Assembly (NCBI GenBank): GCA_017984715.1
Contig: JAGNYY010000013.1
Location: 1 to 13,260 of the forward strand
Length of the DNA: 13,260 bases
DNA from: Rhodoluna sp.
GTDB lineage: Bacteria > Actinomycetota > Actinomycetes > Actinomycetales > Microbacteriaceae
Direction of reading: 5' to 3'
Of the stretch, positions 1 through 6,576 are shown in pieces (position 1 is the first letter of the stretch; the number at the start of each line of letters is the position of its first letter). Both the position numbers and the translations under genes were made by a program. The notes beneath the pieces were generated by a model. It had not been told where the DNA came from and ran no database searches. It saw nothing but the letters and a program-made list of their open reading frames with translations.

Positions 1-510
1 TTTATCGGTGACGGCACCTGGACGATGGCTCCTACCGAGTTGGTAACTGCAGCACAGGAGCGCCTGCCACTGACCATAGTTGTCTCCGAAAACCACGGTT
101 ATCAGGTGATCCGCCGCCTGCAAATGTGGCGCGTGGGAAACAGCTTCGGCAACGAGTTCCGCTACCGCCAGGATGGTCCGATCGCTTCGGAGGCAGCCGA
201 ATTGGGTGGCAAGGCTCCGCGTCTCGAGGGTGACTATTTGTTCCTCGACATCGTCAAGATGGCTGAGGGCATGGGAGCAAAGGCTTTCCGCCCAATGACC
301 ACTGCAGATTTTGCCAAGGTGCTTGACGACACCCGTTCCGAGCCAGGGCCTGTGGTTATCGTCGTCCCGACTATCCCGCACGCAAACCTTCCAGCTTCCG
401 AGGTTTGGTGGGATGTGGCCCCGGCGGAAGTGCACGAAAACTCGCCCTGGATTCAAGCTACCTCGGATGACTACAACGCCGGTCTGAAGACGCAGAGGTT
501 CCACTACTAA
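1..510 (+). CDS. iolD: IolD, trihydroxycyclohexane-1,2-dione hydrolase, C-terminal part (5' truncated by window)
   Basis: This is the last 169 codons of a thiamine-diphosphate enzyme; the reading frame is open from base 1, so the start lies outside the window. Seen: a GDG motif at visible residues 3-5 followed by N31, the usual GDG-N(25-30)-N cofactor/Mg site, then the stretch LQMWRVGNSFGNEFRYR and a late EVWWDVAPAEVHE segment, both of which resemble the IolD C-terminus. Known for the family: IolD opens the ring of 3D-(3,5/4)-trihydroxycyclohexane-1,2-dione to give 5-deoxyglucuronate, the step after IolE in cytoplasmic inositol breakdown. The IolE gene in the same operon supports the call. 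The stop overlaps the next start (TAATG), so translation is probably coupled. Another acetolactate-synthase-like enzyme is the main alternative, but it is less likely given these motifs and neighbours. Confidence 0.88.
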   Translation, partial: FIGDGTWTMAPTELVTAAQERLPLTIVVSENHGYQVIRRLQMWRVGNSFGNEFRYRQDGPIASEAAELGGKAPRLEGDYLFLDIVKMAEGMGAKAFRPMTTADFAKVLDDTRSEPGPVVIVVPTIPHANLPASEVWWDVAPAEVHENSPWIQATSDDYNAGLKTQRFHY

Positions 511-1277
511 TGACTTCGCCATTGAGCCGCGGTGGCTTCCTCAAAACCCTGAAGGAGGGCCAACTCACCATTGGCACCTTCCTGGGCTTGGCGTCACCGC
601 TTGCTGCCGAGGTTGCAGCGCTCAGTGGGGTCGACTGGGTTCTGCTTGATCTCGAGCATGGCGGTGGCGGCGAAGAACAAGTTTCACCAACCGTGGTTGC
701 ATCCGGCGGCTACGGTGTTCCGACGTTGGTGAGAGTCGAATCAGCTGAGCGAATTCGAATCGGTCGAGTGCTTGATTCCGGCGTTGCCGGAGTGATGATT
801 CCTCGGGTAGACACCGTTGAGCAGGTTGAATTGGCCGTTCGTCACATGAGCTACCCGCCAAACGGTGACCGTGGCGTTGCCACCTACAACCGCGCGGTTG
901 CCTGGGGCAAAGACTTGGATGCACTTGCGCCAGAGCCGAAGTCGGCTTTGCTCGTGCAAATCGAAACTCTCGGCGCACTGGCAGAGGTTGAAAAAATTGC
1001 AGCGGTGCCCGGCGTTGACGCGCTATTTGTTGGCCCCCTCGACCTGAGCTATGCCCTCGGCGTGCCTCGCGATTTCAAGAACCCGAAGTTTCTCGAGGCT
1101 CTCAAAAAGGTTTTGGCAGCCGCTAACGCCCAGAACAAAGTTGCCGGCATCCTTGCCTCAGACACCACCATCGCCCGCTTTTATGTGGAGATGGGCTTCA
1201 AATTTATTGCCATCGGTTCAGATTCGACCTTGATGGCAAAAGCAATCACCGACGCAGTAGACGAAATCAGAAAGTAG
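510..1277 (+). CDS. HpcH/HpaI-family class II 2-keto acid aldolase
   Basis: A 255-residue protein of normal length for the HpcH/HpaI aldolase family. These are metal-dependent enzymes that cleave 4-hydroxy-2-oxo acids to pyruvate (or a related keto acid) and an aldehyde. Seen: GTFLGLASP near residue 22, DLEHG ending at H50-G51, LVRVES with R75, GVMIPRVDT around 94-102, QIET with E152, and VGPLDLSYALG with D178. H50, R75, E152 and D178 sit where HpaI has its catalytic His, Arg and metal-binding Glu and Asp. The start ATG overlaps the iolD stop by one base, placing it firmly in the inositol operon. Inference: it may cleave a 2-keto intermediate late in the pathway, possibly substituting for IolJ (2-deoxy-5-keto-gluconate-6-phosphate aldolase), which belongs to a different family. 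The substrate cannot be fixed from sequence, and an iolJ gene could lie upstream. Confidence 0.88.
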   Translation: MTSPLSRGGFLKTLKEGQLTIGTFLGLASPLAAEVAALSGVDWVLLDLEHGGGGEEQVSPTVVASGGYGVPTLVRVESAERIRIGRVLDSGVAGVMIPRVDTVEQVELAVRHMSYPPNGDRGVATYNRAVAWGKDLDALAPEPKSALLVQIETLGALAEVEKIAAVPGVDALFVGPLDLSYALGVPRDFKNPKFLEALKKVLAAANAQNKVAGILASDTTIARFYVEMGFKFIAIGSDSTLMAKAITDAVDEIRK

Positions 1278-1280
1278 AAC

Positions 1281-2492
1281 ATGTCAAACACACCTCGCAC
1301 CGTTGGCGTTGGCCTAATCAGTGTTGGCTGGATGGGTAAAGTACACAGTCGTGCTTACCAGGCCCTGCCAGTTGTTTACCCTGAGCTAGGAATCAAACCT
1401 CGCCTCATCATCGCCGCCGACACAGCCCAAGACCGCGCTGATTATGCGGTCAACGTTCTGGGTTATGAGCAGGGCACGCTTGACTATCACGAAGTGTTGA
1501 ACCACCCAGAAGTCGAAGTGGTCTCAATCTGTGCCCCAAACTTCTTGCACGCCGAAATCGGCATCGCCGCAGCAAAGGCTGGAAAGGCTTTCTGGATTGA
1601 AAAGCCAGTTGGCCGAGGAGCGGCCGAGACCGAAGCCGTTGAGGCTGCCGCGAATGAAGCTGGCGTCATCTCAACCATCGGTTTCAACTACCGAAATGCA
1701 CCTGCGGTTGAGCACGCGAAAAAGATCATCGCCGAGGGTCAGCTCGGAAGAATCACTAATCTTCGCGGCACATTCTTCGCCGACTATTCTTCAGAACCAA
1801 ACGGCGCACTGTCTTGGCGCTTCATCCGCAAACTCGCCGGTTCTGGCGTGCTTGGCGACCTAATGGGTCACCTTGCCGACCTCATGCACTACATAGTTGG
1901 CCCGATTGCTGAAGTGTCGGCAATTAGTAAGACCGTCTACACCGAACGCCCAATTCAGCAGATGGGCGTCGGAACGCACTTCGACGTCATCGAAGGCGGA
2001 GAAAAGGGTCCGGTTGAGAACGAGGATTACGGAGGCATGCTGGTTCGCTTCGCCGAAAATGCTGTGGCAGCCGGTGCCGTTGGCACCCTCGAGGCATCTC
2101 GTGTCGCGGTTGGCCCTCGTGCTAGCTACAACTTCGAAATCTATGGCACCGAGGGTTCGCTGAAGTGGGACTTCGAGCGCATGAACGAGCTGGAGATTGC
2201 TATCGGTCGCAAAGGCCAGCACCTTGGTTATCAGCGCGTGATGGTCGCACCGGGCTTCGGCGACTTCGGCCACTTCCAGCCGGGTGCCGGCACTGGGATG
2301 GGTTATGACGACCTGAAGACGATTGAGGCACGCAAGTTCCTCGAGTCGTTCATTGGCGGCCCAGCACTCAACTCAAACATTCACGATGCCGTTGCTTCGG
2401 CTCGAGTGATCTCTGCGGCCGAGAAGTCGGCCGAGACCAAGCAGTGGGTCACCGTCGAGCCGGTCGGCGGCACCACCGCAGCAAAGAAGTAG
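1281..2492 (+). CDS. Gfo/Idh/MocA-family NAD(P)-dependent oxidoreductase (paralogue A)
   Basis: A 403-residue cytoplasmic dehydrogenase acting on a sugar or cyclitol. Seen: an N-terminal Rossmann segment GLISVGWMG (11-19), in which the first glycine of GxGxxG is Ser14; the IEKP motif with Lys108; and LGDLMGHLADL with Asp193 and His197. Lys, Asp and His match the catalytic set of inositol dehydrogenases. A segment around residues 163-180 (FFADYSSEP, then SWRF) recalls the levoglucosan-dehydrogenase-like branch and recurs in the gene at 7785-8990. The two proteins also align through their C-terminal domains (ENEDY/ENDDY, EASRVA/EVSRVA). It begins 3 bases after the aldolase stop and ends 4 bases before the next gene. 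Inference: it oxidises an inositol isomer, a methyl-inositol or a related keto/hydroxy intermediate. The exact substrate is unknown; family assignment is very secure. Confidence 0.92.
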   Translation: MSNTPRTVGVGLISVGWMGKVHSRAYQALPVVYPELGIKPRLIIAADTAQDRADYAVNVLGYEQGTLDYHEVLNHPEVEVVSICAPNFLHAEIGIAAAKAGKAFWIEKPVGRGAAETEAVEAAANEAGVISTIGFNYRNAPAVEHAKKIIAEGQLGRITNLRGTFFADYSSEPNGALSWRFIRKLAGSGVLGDLMGHLADLMHYIVGPIAEVSAISKTVYTERPIQQMGVGTHFDVIEGGEKGPVENEDYGGMLVRFAENAVAAGAVGTLEASRVAVGPRASYNFEIYGTEGSLKWDFERMNELEIAIGRKGQHLGYQRVMVAPGFGDFGHFQPGAGTGMGYDDLKTIEARKFLESFIGGPALNSNIHDAVASARVISAAEKSAETKQWVTVEPVGGTTAAKK

Positions 2493-2496
2493 TCAC

Positions 2497-3411
2497 ATGC
2501 AAATCGTCGTTGGCCTTGGGCCGGTTGAAGCCAATGTGGTTCAGCCGGTGCTTGGCGACGACATTTGCTTCATCGAGTCACCCACCGATACAGACATTGC
2601 TGAGGCGACGGGAGCGATTGTTCGAGCAGCTTTTGTCTTTGACGCAACTCAGTTTGCGAAGATGCCCAACCTAAAGGTTGTGGCGCGCACGGGCGTGGGA
2701 ACCGATCTTGTAGACCTTGGCGCAGCGTCGAAGCGAGGAATCCCGGTGGTCATCACCCCGGGTAGCAACACCAATGCCGTTGCCGAGGGTGCTATTGCCC
2801 AAGCGTTGCACCTGACCAAGCGGCTTGGCCCGCTGCACAGATTGGTTGCCGGCGGAGGTTGGGGCGACCGCACGAAATACCCGGTCGGCGATTTCGAATC
2901 CAAGACCATCGGCATCGTGGGTTTTGGGCGAATCGGCCGTCGGGTCGCAAGGCTTGCAGAGGCGTTTGACATGAGTGTTTTGGCCTATGACCCGTTCGCT
3001 GATGTTCCGGCCGAAAATTCGGTGAAAGACATTGAAGATTTGGTGAGTCGAAGCGATGTGGTCTCGTTGCATGTGCCACTCACGGCCGAGACAGACCAGA
3101 TGGTCAACGCAGAACTCTTGGCCAAGTTCAAGCCGGGTGCGGTCTTGGTGAACTGCGGCCGAGGCGCGCTGATCGACCTAGATGCAGCATTGGTGGCACT
3201 GAACAATAACCAGCTCGGCGGCCTAGGGCTTGATGTATTTGACCCTGAACCACCCGAACACCACGCGCTCTTTGATCACGAAAATGTCGTCTTAACGCCG
3301 CACGTGATGGGCTTGAGCGTTCAATCAACCAAGCAAACTTTCATCGATGCAGCACAGGGTGTTCGCGATGTATTAGAAGGACGCGCTGCTCGCGCGGTCG
3401 CAACGAAATAA
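2497..3411 (+). CDS. D-2-hydroxyacid dehydrogenase (phosphoglycerate-dehydrogenase-like)
   Basis: A 304-residue member of the D-isomer-specific 2-hydroxyacid dehydrogenase family, which interconverts 2-keto and D-2-hydroxy acids with NAD(P)H. Seen: substrate-loop segment ARTGVGTDLVDL (63-74), nucleotide-binding GFGRIG (142-147) with Asp165 at the end of the next strand, and the catalytic trio Arg222 (NCGRG), Glu251 (DPEPP) and His269 (TPHV). It lacks the C-terminal ACT-type regulatory domain of full-length SerA, so a housekeeping serine-biosynthesis role is unlikely. It starts 4 bases after the previous gene and is followed 13 bases later by iolE, so it is co-transcribed with inositol genes. 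Inference: it handles a keto or hydroxy acid released by the aldolase in the operon, or an oxidised cyclitol product. The substrate is not readable from the sequence. Confidence 0.9.
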   Translation: MQIVVGLGPVEANVVQPVLGDDICFIESPTDTDIAEATGAIVRAAFVFDATQFAKMPNLKVVARTGVGTDLVDLGAASKRGIPVVITPGSNTNAVAEGAIAQALHLTKRLGPLHRLVAGGGWGDRTKYPVGDFESKTIGIVGFGRIGRRVARLAEAFDMSVLAYDPFADVPAENSVKDIEDLVSRSDVVSLHVPLTAETDQMVNAELLAKFKPGAVLVNCGRGALIDLDAALVALNNNQLGGLGLDVFDPEPPEHHALFDHENVVLTPHVMGLSVQSTKQTFIDAAQGVRDVLEGRAARAVATK

Positions 3412-3424
3412 CAAAGGAAAATAA

Positions 3425-4315
3425 ATGGCTGACGTAAAGATTGCAGGCGCACCTATTTCTTGGGGTGTGTGCGAGGTTCCAAATTGGGGTCACCAGATGA
3501 CCCCCGACCGAGTTCTAACCGAAATGGCCGAACTGGGTCTCGGTGCCACCGAGTTTGGGCCGCTGGGCTTCTTGCCGGTTGAGCCAGCCGACCGCGCGGC
3601 TGCACTGGCCAAGCACGGCATGGAGGCCGTCGGCGGCTTCTTCCCGATCGTCATCCACAACCCTGACTTCGACCCGATTCCGGCAGTGCTTGAAGAACTA
3701 AAGAGCTACGCTGCCTCGGGCGCAAAGACCTTGGTGCTTTCGGCCGAGACCGGCCTCGAAGGCTATGACACCAAGCGCCCTGACCTCGACGAGGCCGGTT
3801 GGGCAACCGTGTTCAAGAACCTAGAGCGCATCAAGGATGCCGCTGCGGCGCAGGGCGTCACCACGGTGCTGCACCCGCACGTTGGCACCATGGTTGAAAC
3901 CGAAGCCGATGTCATGCAGGTGCTCAACGGCTCGACCATCAAGTTCTGTCTCGACACCGGCCACATGATTATTGGTGGAACTGATCCAGTTGCCTTCGCC
4001 AAGAACCACGCCGATCGCGTCGCACACTCACACCTCAAGGATGTAAACCTGGCGGTTGCCGACCGTGTGCAGTCGGGTGAAATCACCTATTACCAAGGCA
4101 TTCTCGAAGGCATGTATGTGCCGCTGGGCACCGGAGACGTTGACGTGCGTTCAATCGTTCGCAGCCTGATTCAGGCCGACTATGACGGCTGGTTCGTGCT
4201 CGAGCAAGACAACGTAATCAATGCCGAGCCAGGTGAGGGCGCAGGCCCATTCGCCGATGCAAAGGCGAGCGTTGAGTTCATCCGCGCAGTGGCAGCGGAG
4301 CTAGCTGCCGAATAG
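3425..4315 (+). CDS. iolE: IolE, myo-inosose-2 dehydratase (actinobacterial type)
   Basis: A 296-residue TIM-barrel (AP-endonuclease-2 superfamily) protein. The N-terminus GAPISWGVCEVPNWGHQ (residues 8-24) followed by LGLGATEFGPLGFLP is the pattern I associate with actinobacterial inosose dehydratase. Candidate metal and active-site residues seen: H150 and H152 (LHPHVG), E158, D177 and H180 (CLDTGH), H203 (HSHLKDV) and E260 (VLEQD). Known role: IolE removes water from 2-keto-myo-inositol to give 3D-(3,5/4)-trihydroxycyclohexane-1,2-dione, the IolD substrate, so the pair encode consecutive steps. A clear ribosome site AAAGGA (3413-3418) lies 6 bases before the ATG. It is the last gene of the left-hand operon and is followed by a perfect hairpin terminator. 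A generic sugar-phosphate isomerase is the fallback, but the iolD and iolG neighbours favour IolE. Confidence 0.9.
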   Translation: MADVKIAGAPISWGVCEVPNWGHQMTPDRVLTEMAELGLGATEFGPLGFLPVEPADRAAALAKHGMEAVGGFFPIVIHNPDFDPIPAVLEELKSYAASGAKTLVLSAETGLEGYDTKRPDLDEAGWATVFKNLERIKDAAAAQGVTTVLHPHVGTMVETEADVMQVLNGSTIKFCLDTGHMIIGGTDPVAFAKNHADRVAHSHLKDVNLAVADRVQSGEITYYQGILEGMYVPLGTGDVDVRSIVRSLIQADYDGWFVLEQDNVINAEPGEGAGPFADAKASVEFIRAVAAELAAE

Positions 4316-4380
4316 CGCAAAGAATTAGGAGCTCCATAACTCCTGATAATCGAGACGGTTCACAAGTTGTTCTCGAAAAA

Positions 4381-4410
4381 GAAAAGGCCTGGCTTTCGCC
4401 AGGCCTTTTC
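4381..4410. terminator. Bidirectional intrinsic terminator between iolE and the iolG-like gene
   Basis: A perfect 13-bp inverted repeat (arms GAAAAGGCCTGGC and its complement) encloses a TTTC tetraloop. The A-rich left arm and T-rich right arm give each strand a GC-rich stem ending in a U run, so it can stop both the plus-strand operon ending at 4315 and the minus-strand gene ending at 4435. An imperfect AT-rich inverted repeat follows at 4411-4444 and overlaps the minus-strand stop codon; its role is unclear. The rest of 4316-4434 shows nothing coding. Confidence 0.93.
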
Positions 4411-4434
4411 CCTTTCTAAAAGGACACAACTCTT

Positions 4435-5445
4435 TTAAGAAAGGTCAACCTTGACCGCTTTGCCGGTCTCGGCTGACAACTGCGCAGCATCGGCCAAGAC
4501 CAGTGCAGCGCGACCATCCTCGAAGGTTGGGTTCACGTTGTTGCCGGTCTGGATGCCTTCGATGAATAGTTCGAGTTCGCGACGGTATGAATAGGCGTAT
4601 CGCTCGAGGAAGAACTCCATGTATGGAGCGCGAGCCTCAACGACCGAGTCGTTGTAGAGCTTGACGGTGGTCGGTGACACGTTGGTTGCCAATAGCGCAC
4701 CCTTGTCACCGAAAGCCTCGAGGCGCTGGTCGTAACCGTATGAGGCGTGACGAGAGTTGGTGATCGAAACCAATTCACCGTTGGCGCCACGGAGCGTGAC
4801 CACGGCGCTGTCGAAGTCGCCAATTTCACGAATGTCATCGCTGAAGGTGTTTGCGCCGGCCGCATAGACCTCGACGATGTTTGGCACAAAGAAACGAGCC
4901 ATGTCGAAGTCGTGAATGGTCATGTCGCGGAAGATTCCACCCGAGACCTCAAGGTATGACTTTGGGGCTGGCCCTGGGTCGCGACTGATGATGGTGAGCT
5001 GCTCAAGATTGCCGATTTCTCCGGCCGCAACGCGACGCTGAATTTCGTTGAACTGCTGGTCAAATCTGCGGTTGAAACCGAGCGCCACGATGGTCTTTGC
5101 ATCGCGTGCCTTGGCGCGCAAGGTGTCGACGCGGGCAATGTCTAGATCAATTGGCTTTTCGCAAAGCACGTGTACGCCGGCGTCGATCGCAGCGCTGATT
5201 AGATCGATGTGGGTTGGCGTTGGCGAGGCAACAACAACGGCATCAACTTCGCCCGAGGCAAACACGTCGGCAGGGTCGGCGGTGACCTTGCCTCCATACT
5301 TGGCAGCTAGCTTTTCGGCGCCTTCGATGAAAACGTCGGCTACGTAGGTCAGCTCAACGTTCGGGTTTTCGGCGATGCTCATGGCGTGAACCAAGCCAAT
5401 GCGGCCGGTTCCTAGAAGGCCAATGCGTACTTTCTTGTCGCTCAC
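4435..5445 (-). CDS. iolG: IolG-like inositol 2-dehydrogenase (Gfo/Idh/MocA family)
   Basis: A 336-residue protein, the usual length for inositol 2-dehydrogenase, which oxidises myo-inositol to 2-keto-myo-inositol with NAD+. Seen: GTGRIG at residues 12-17, CEKP with catalytic Lys97, GFNRRFDQQF (123-132), SRDPGP (154-159), and GGIFRDMTIHDFDMARF with Asp174 and His178. The last three stretches are hallmarks of IolG. Start: the frame is open to 5631, but the extra 62 residues look nothing like the family and would run into the divergent gene. GTG at 5445 follows an AGGA ribosome site about 8 bases upstream and puts the Rossmann fold at the N-terminus. Context: convergent with iolE across a shared terminator and divergent from the SDR gene, with a LacI-type operator between them. 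scyllo- or D-chiro-inositol activity cannot be excluded. Confidence 0.9.
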   Translation of the reverse strand: MSDKKVRIGLLGTGRIGLVHAMSIAENPNVELTYVADVFIEGAEKLAAKYGGKVTADPADVFASGEVDAVVVASPTPTHIDLISAAIDAGVHVLCEKPIDLDIARVDTLRAKARDAKTIVALGFNRRFDQQFNEIQRRVAAGEIGNLEQLTIISRDPGPAPKSYLEVSGGIFRDMTIHDFDMARFFVPNIVEVYAAGANTFSDDIREIGDFDSAVVTLRGANGELVSITNSRHASYGYDQRLEAFGDKGALLATNVSPTTVKLYNDSVVEARAPYMEFFLERYAYSYRRELELFIEGIQTGNNVNPTFEDGRAALVLADAAQLSAETGKAVKVDLS

Positions 5446-5498
5446 GGCTGTTCCTGTCTCGTAAAAAGTCGGTGGGTGTGAAAATAGCCCAGAAATTC

Positions 5499-5510
5499 TG
5501 GACCGTTCCA
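5499..5510. promoter_or_regulatory. LacI-type operator between iolG-like gene and SDR gene
   Basis: TGGACCGTTCCA matches the perfect palindrome TGGAGCGCTCCA found upstream of 7785 at 10 of 12 positions, keeping the TGGA/TCCA arms and the central CG. The two mismatches are at mirror positions (5 and 8). It lies 54 bases before the iolG GTG and 72 bases before the SDR GTG, and overlaps or abuts the predicted promoters of both. Inference: it is bound by the LacI protein encoded at 6577-7596. Confidence 0.6.
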
Positions 5511-5511
5511 A

Positions 5512-5521
5512 TGGTATTGTA
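5512..5521. promoter_or_regulatory. Overlapping divergent -10 elements (iolG / SDR)
   Basis: On the minus strand TACAAT (complement of 5516-5521) is a good -10 hexamer that would start iolG transcription near 5509, inside the operator. On the plus strand TATTGT (5515-5520) preceded by TG at 5512-5513 forms an extended -10 for the SDR gene. The -35 matches are weak on both sides, so this is a tentative promoter call based on the -10 elements and on position. Confidence 0.4.
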
Positions 5522-5581
5522 AGCACAAACTTTCTAACCGAAATCAAATAGTCCAGTTCAACGTCGAAAAGGAACCAAATC

Positions 5582-6541
5582 GTGACAAAAATCGCCATCA
5601 CCGGTTCGACCGGCTTCGTTGGAAGCAACATCGCTGCCGTTCTAGTGAAGTTTGGGCACGAGGTGGTGGGGCTCGGCCGGAAGAGCCCTGAGGTTGCTGC
5701 CGGCTGGCCGATTCAGGTTGTTGATTTCAACGATGTCGACTCAATCGCGGGTGCCCTCGACGGTTGCGAGGCAGTCATCCACTGCGCGATCGCCAATGAT
5801 TTCAATCGCCTCGTCGACGACCGAGAATTCGCCTACGATGCCTTTGCGGGTTTGACCCAACGCGTGACTTTGGCGGCCAACAAAGCAGGCGCCAGGCCAA
5901 TCTTGATTTCAACCGACTGGGTCATGGATGGCACGGGGCATCGTGTTGCCGAAACCGACCCGGGCAATCCAGTGAACTTCTATGGGGTGCTCAAGGTTTT
6001 GAGCGAGCAAGTCATCCGTGACCTGGCGCCGAATAATGGAGCAATTTGCAGAATCGCGGGTGTAATGGGCCGGCATCAACTCGCCGAAAGCCCTAGGTCG
6101 CAAGACGTTGGCTTTGGTTATTTTGTGCTTTCACTCGTCGAGTCGCTCCGCGCCGGTGTGCCCTTCACTGTCTGGGGCGGAGATCGGGTAAACCAAGCCA
6201 CCTCACCGTCGCTTGCGGCCGAAATTGGCGCTCAAATTGAGCGGGTGGTTACGCGAAAGGCTGCAGGCACTTTCCATTTGGTTGGCGATGACGCTATCGA
6301 GCGCATGGCGTTGGCAAACCTGGTTTGCGAGGTCTTTGAGCTGGACGCTTCGCTGTTGCGAGAGAGCGAACCACCTGCCGAAGCCCTGTTCCCCGCCGCC
6401 GTGCCGATTGATTCTTCACTTGGCAACGAACTCACCAAAGCACGGCTTGGAATCGCACCCCAGTCGCTGCAAGAAATTCTTCGGGCCTTCAAGCTCGAGT
6501 TGGAAACCGGTGAGATTCAAACTTTGACCAAGCCTGAATAG
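5582..6541 (+). CDS. NAD(P)-dependent SDR, RmlD-like reductase/epimerase
   Basis: A 319-residue extended short-chain dehydrogenase. Seen: nucleotide-binding GSTGFVG (8-14), an STDWVMDG stretch at 110-117 similar to the STD-V-DG segment of dTDP-4-dehydrorhamnose reductase, and the catalytic pair Tyr134 and Lys138 in YGVLK. Known for the family: reduction or epimerisation of keto-sugars, usually nucleotide-linked. It starts at GTG with AAAAGGA (5567-5573) 8 bases upstream. It is a single-gene unit, divergent from the iolG-like gene and convergent with lacI (35-base gap). Because its promoter lies beside a LacI-type operator, it probably responds to the same inducer. Inference: it acts on a keto-cyclitol, keto-sugar or lactone made in this pathway; no nucleotide-sugar genes are visible nearby, so a cell-wall role is less likely. 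The substrate is unknown. Confidence 0.85.
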   Translation: MTKIAITGSTGFVGSNIAAVLVKFGHEVVGLGRKSPEVAAGWPIQVVDFNDVDSIAGALDGCEAVIHCAIANDFNRLVDDREFAYDAFAGLTQRVTLAANKAGARPILISTDWVMDGTGHRVAETDPGNPVNFYGVLKVLSEQVIRDLAPNNGAICRIAGVMGRHQLAESPRSQDVGFGYFVLSLVESLRAGVPFTVWGGDRVNQATSPSLAAEIGAQIERVVTRKAAGTFHLVGDDAIERMALANLVCEVFELDASLLRESEPPAEALFPAAVPIDSSLGNELTKARLGIAPQSLQEILRAFKLELETGEIQTLTKPE

Positions 6542-6576
6542 CTCGACCTTTCTTCTGCGGCAAGGAAGCCTTTAGT

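Noticed and set aside
622..978. 118-codon minus-strand frame inside the aldolase gene
   Set aside because: Arg/Pro/Ser-rich translation typical of the shadow of a GC-rich gene; no domain or start signal.
1860..2273. 137-codon open frame on the minus strand inside paralogue A
   Set aside because: It is antisense to a clearly conserved dehydrogenase, has no ribosome site or recognisable family, and is explained by codon bias of the plus-strand gene.
4411..4444. Second imperfect AT-rich inverted repeat beside the terminator
   Set aside because: It has a bulge and an AT-rich stem, and the perfect hairpin next to it already explains termination; noted only in that entry.
6542..6576. Terminator between the convergent SDR and lacI genes
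   Set aside because: Only short, weak complementarity is present in the 35-base gap; no convincing stem with a U run.
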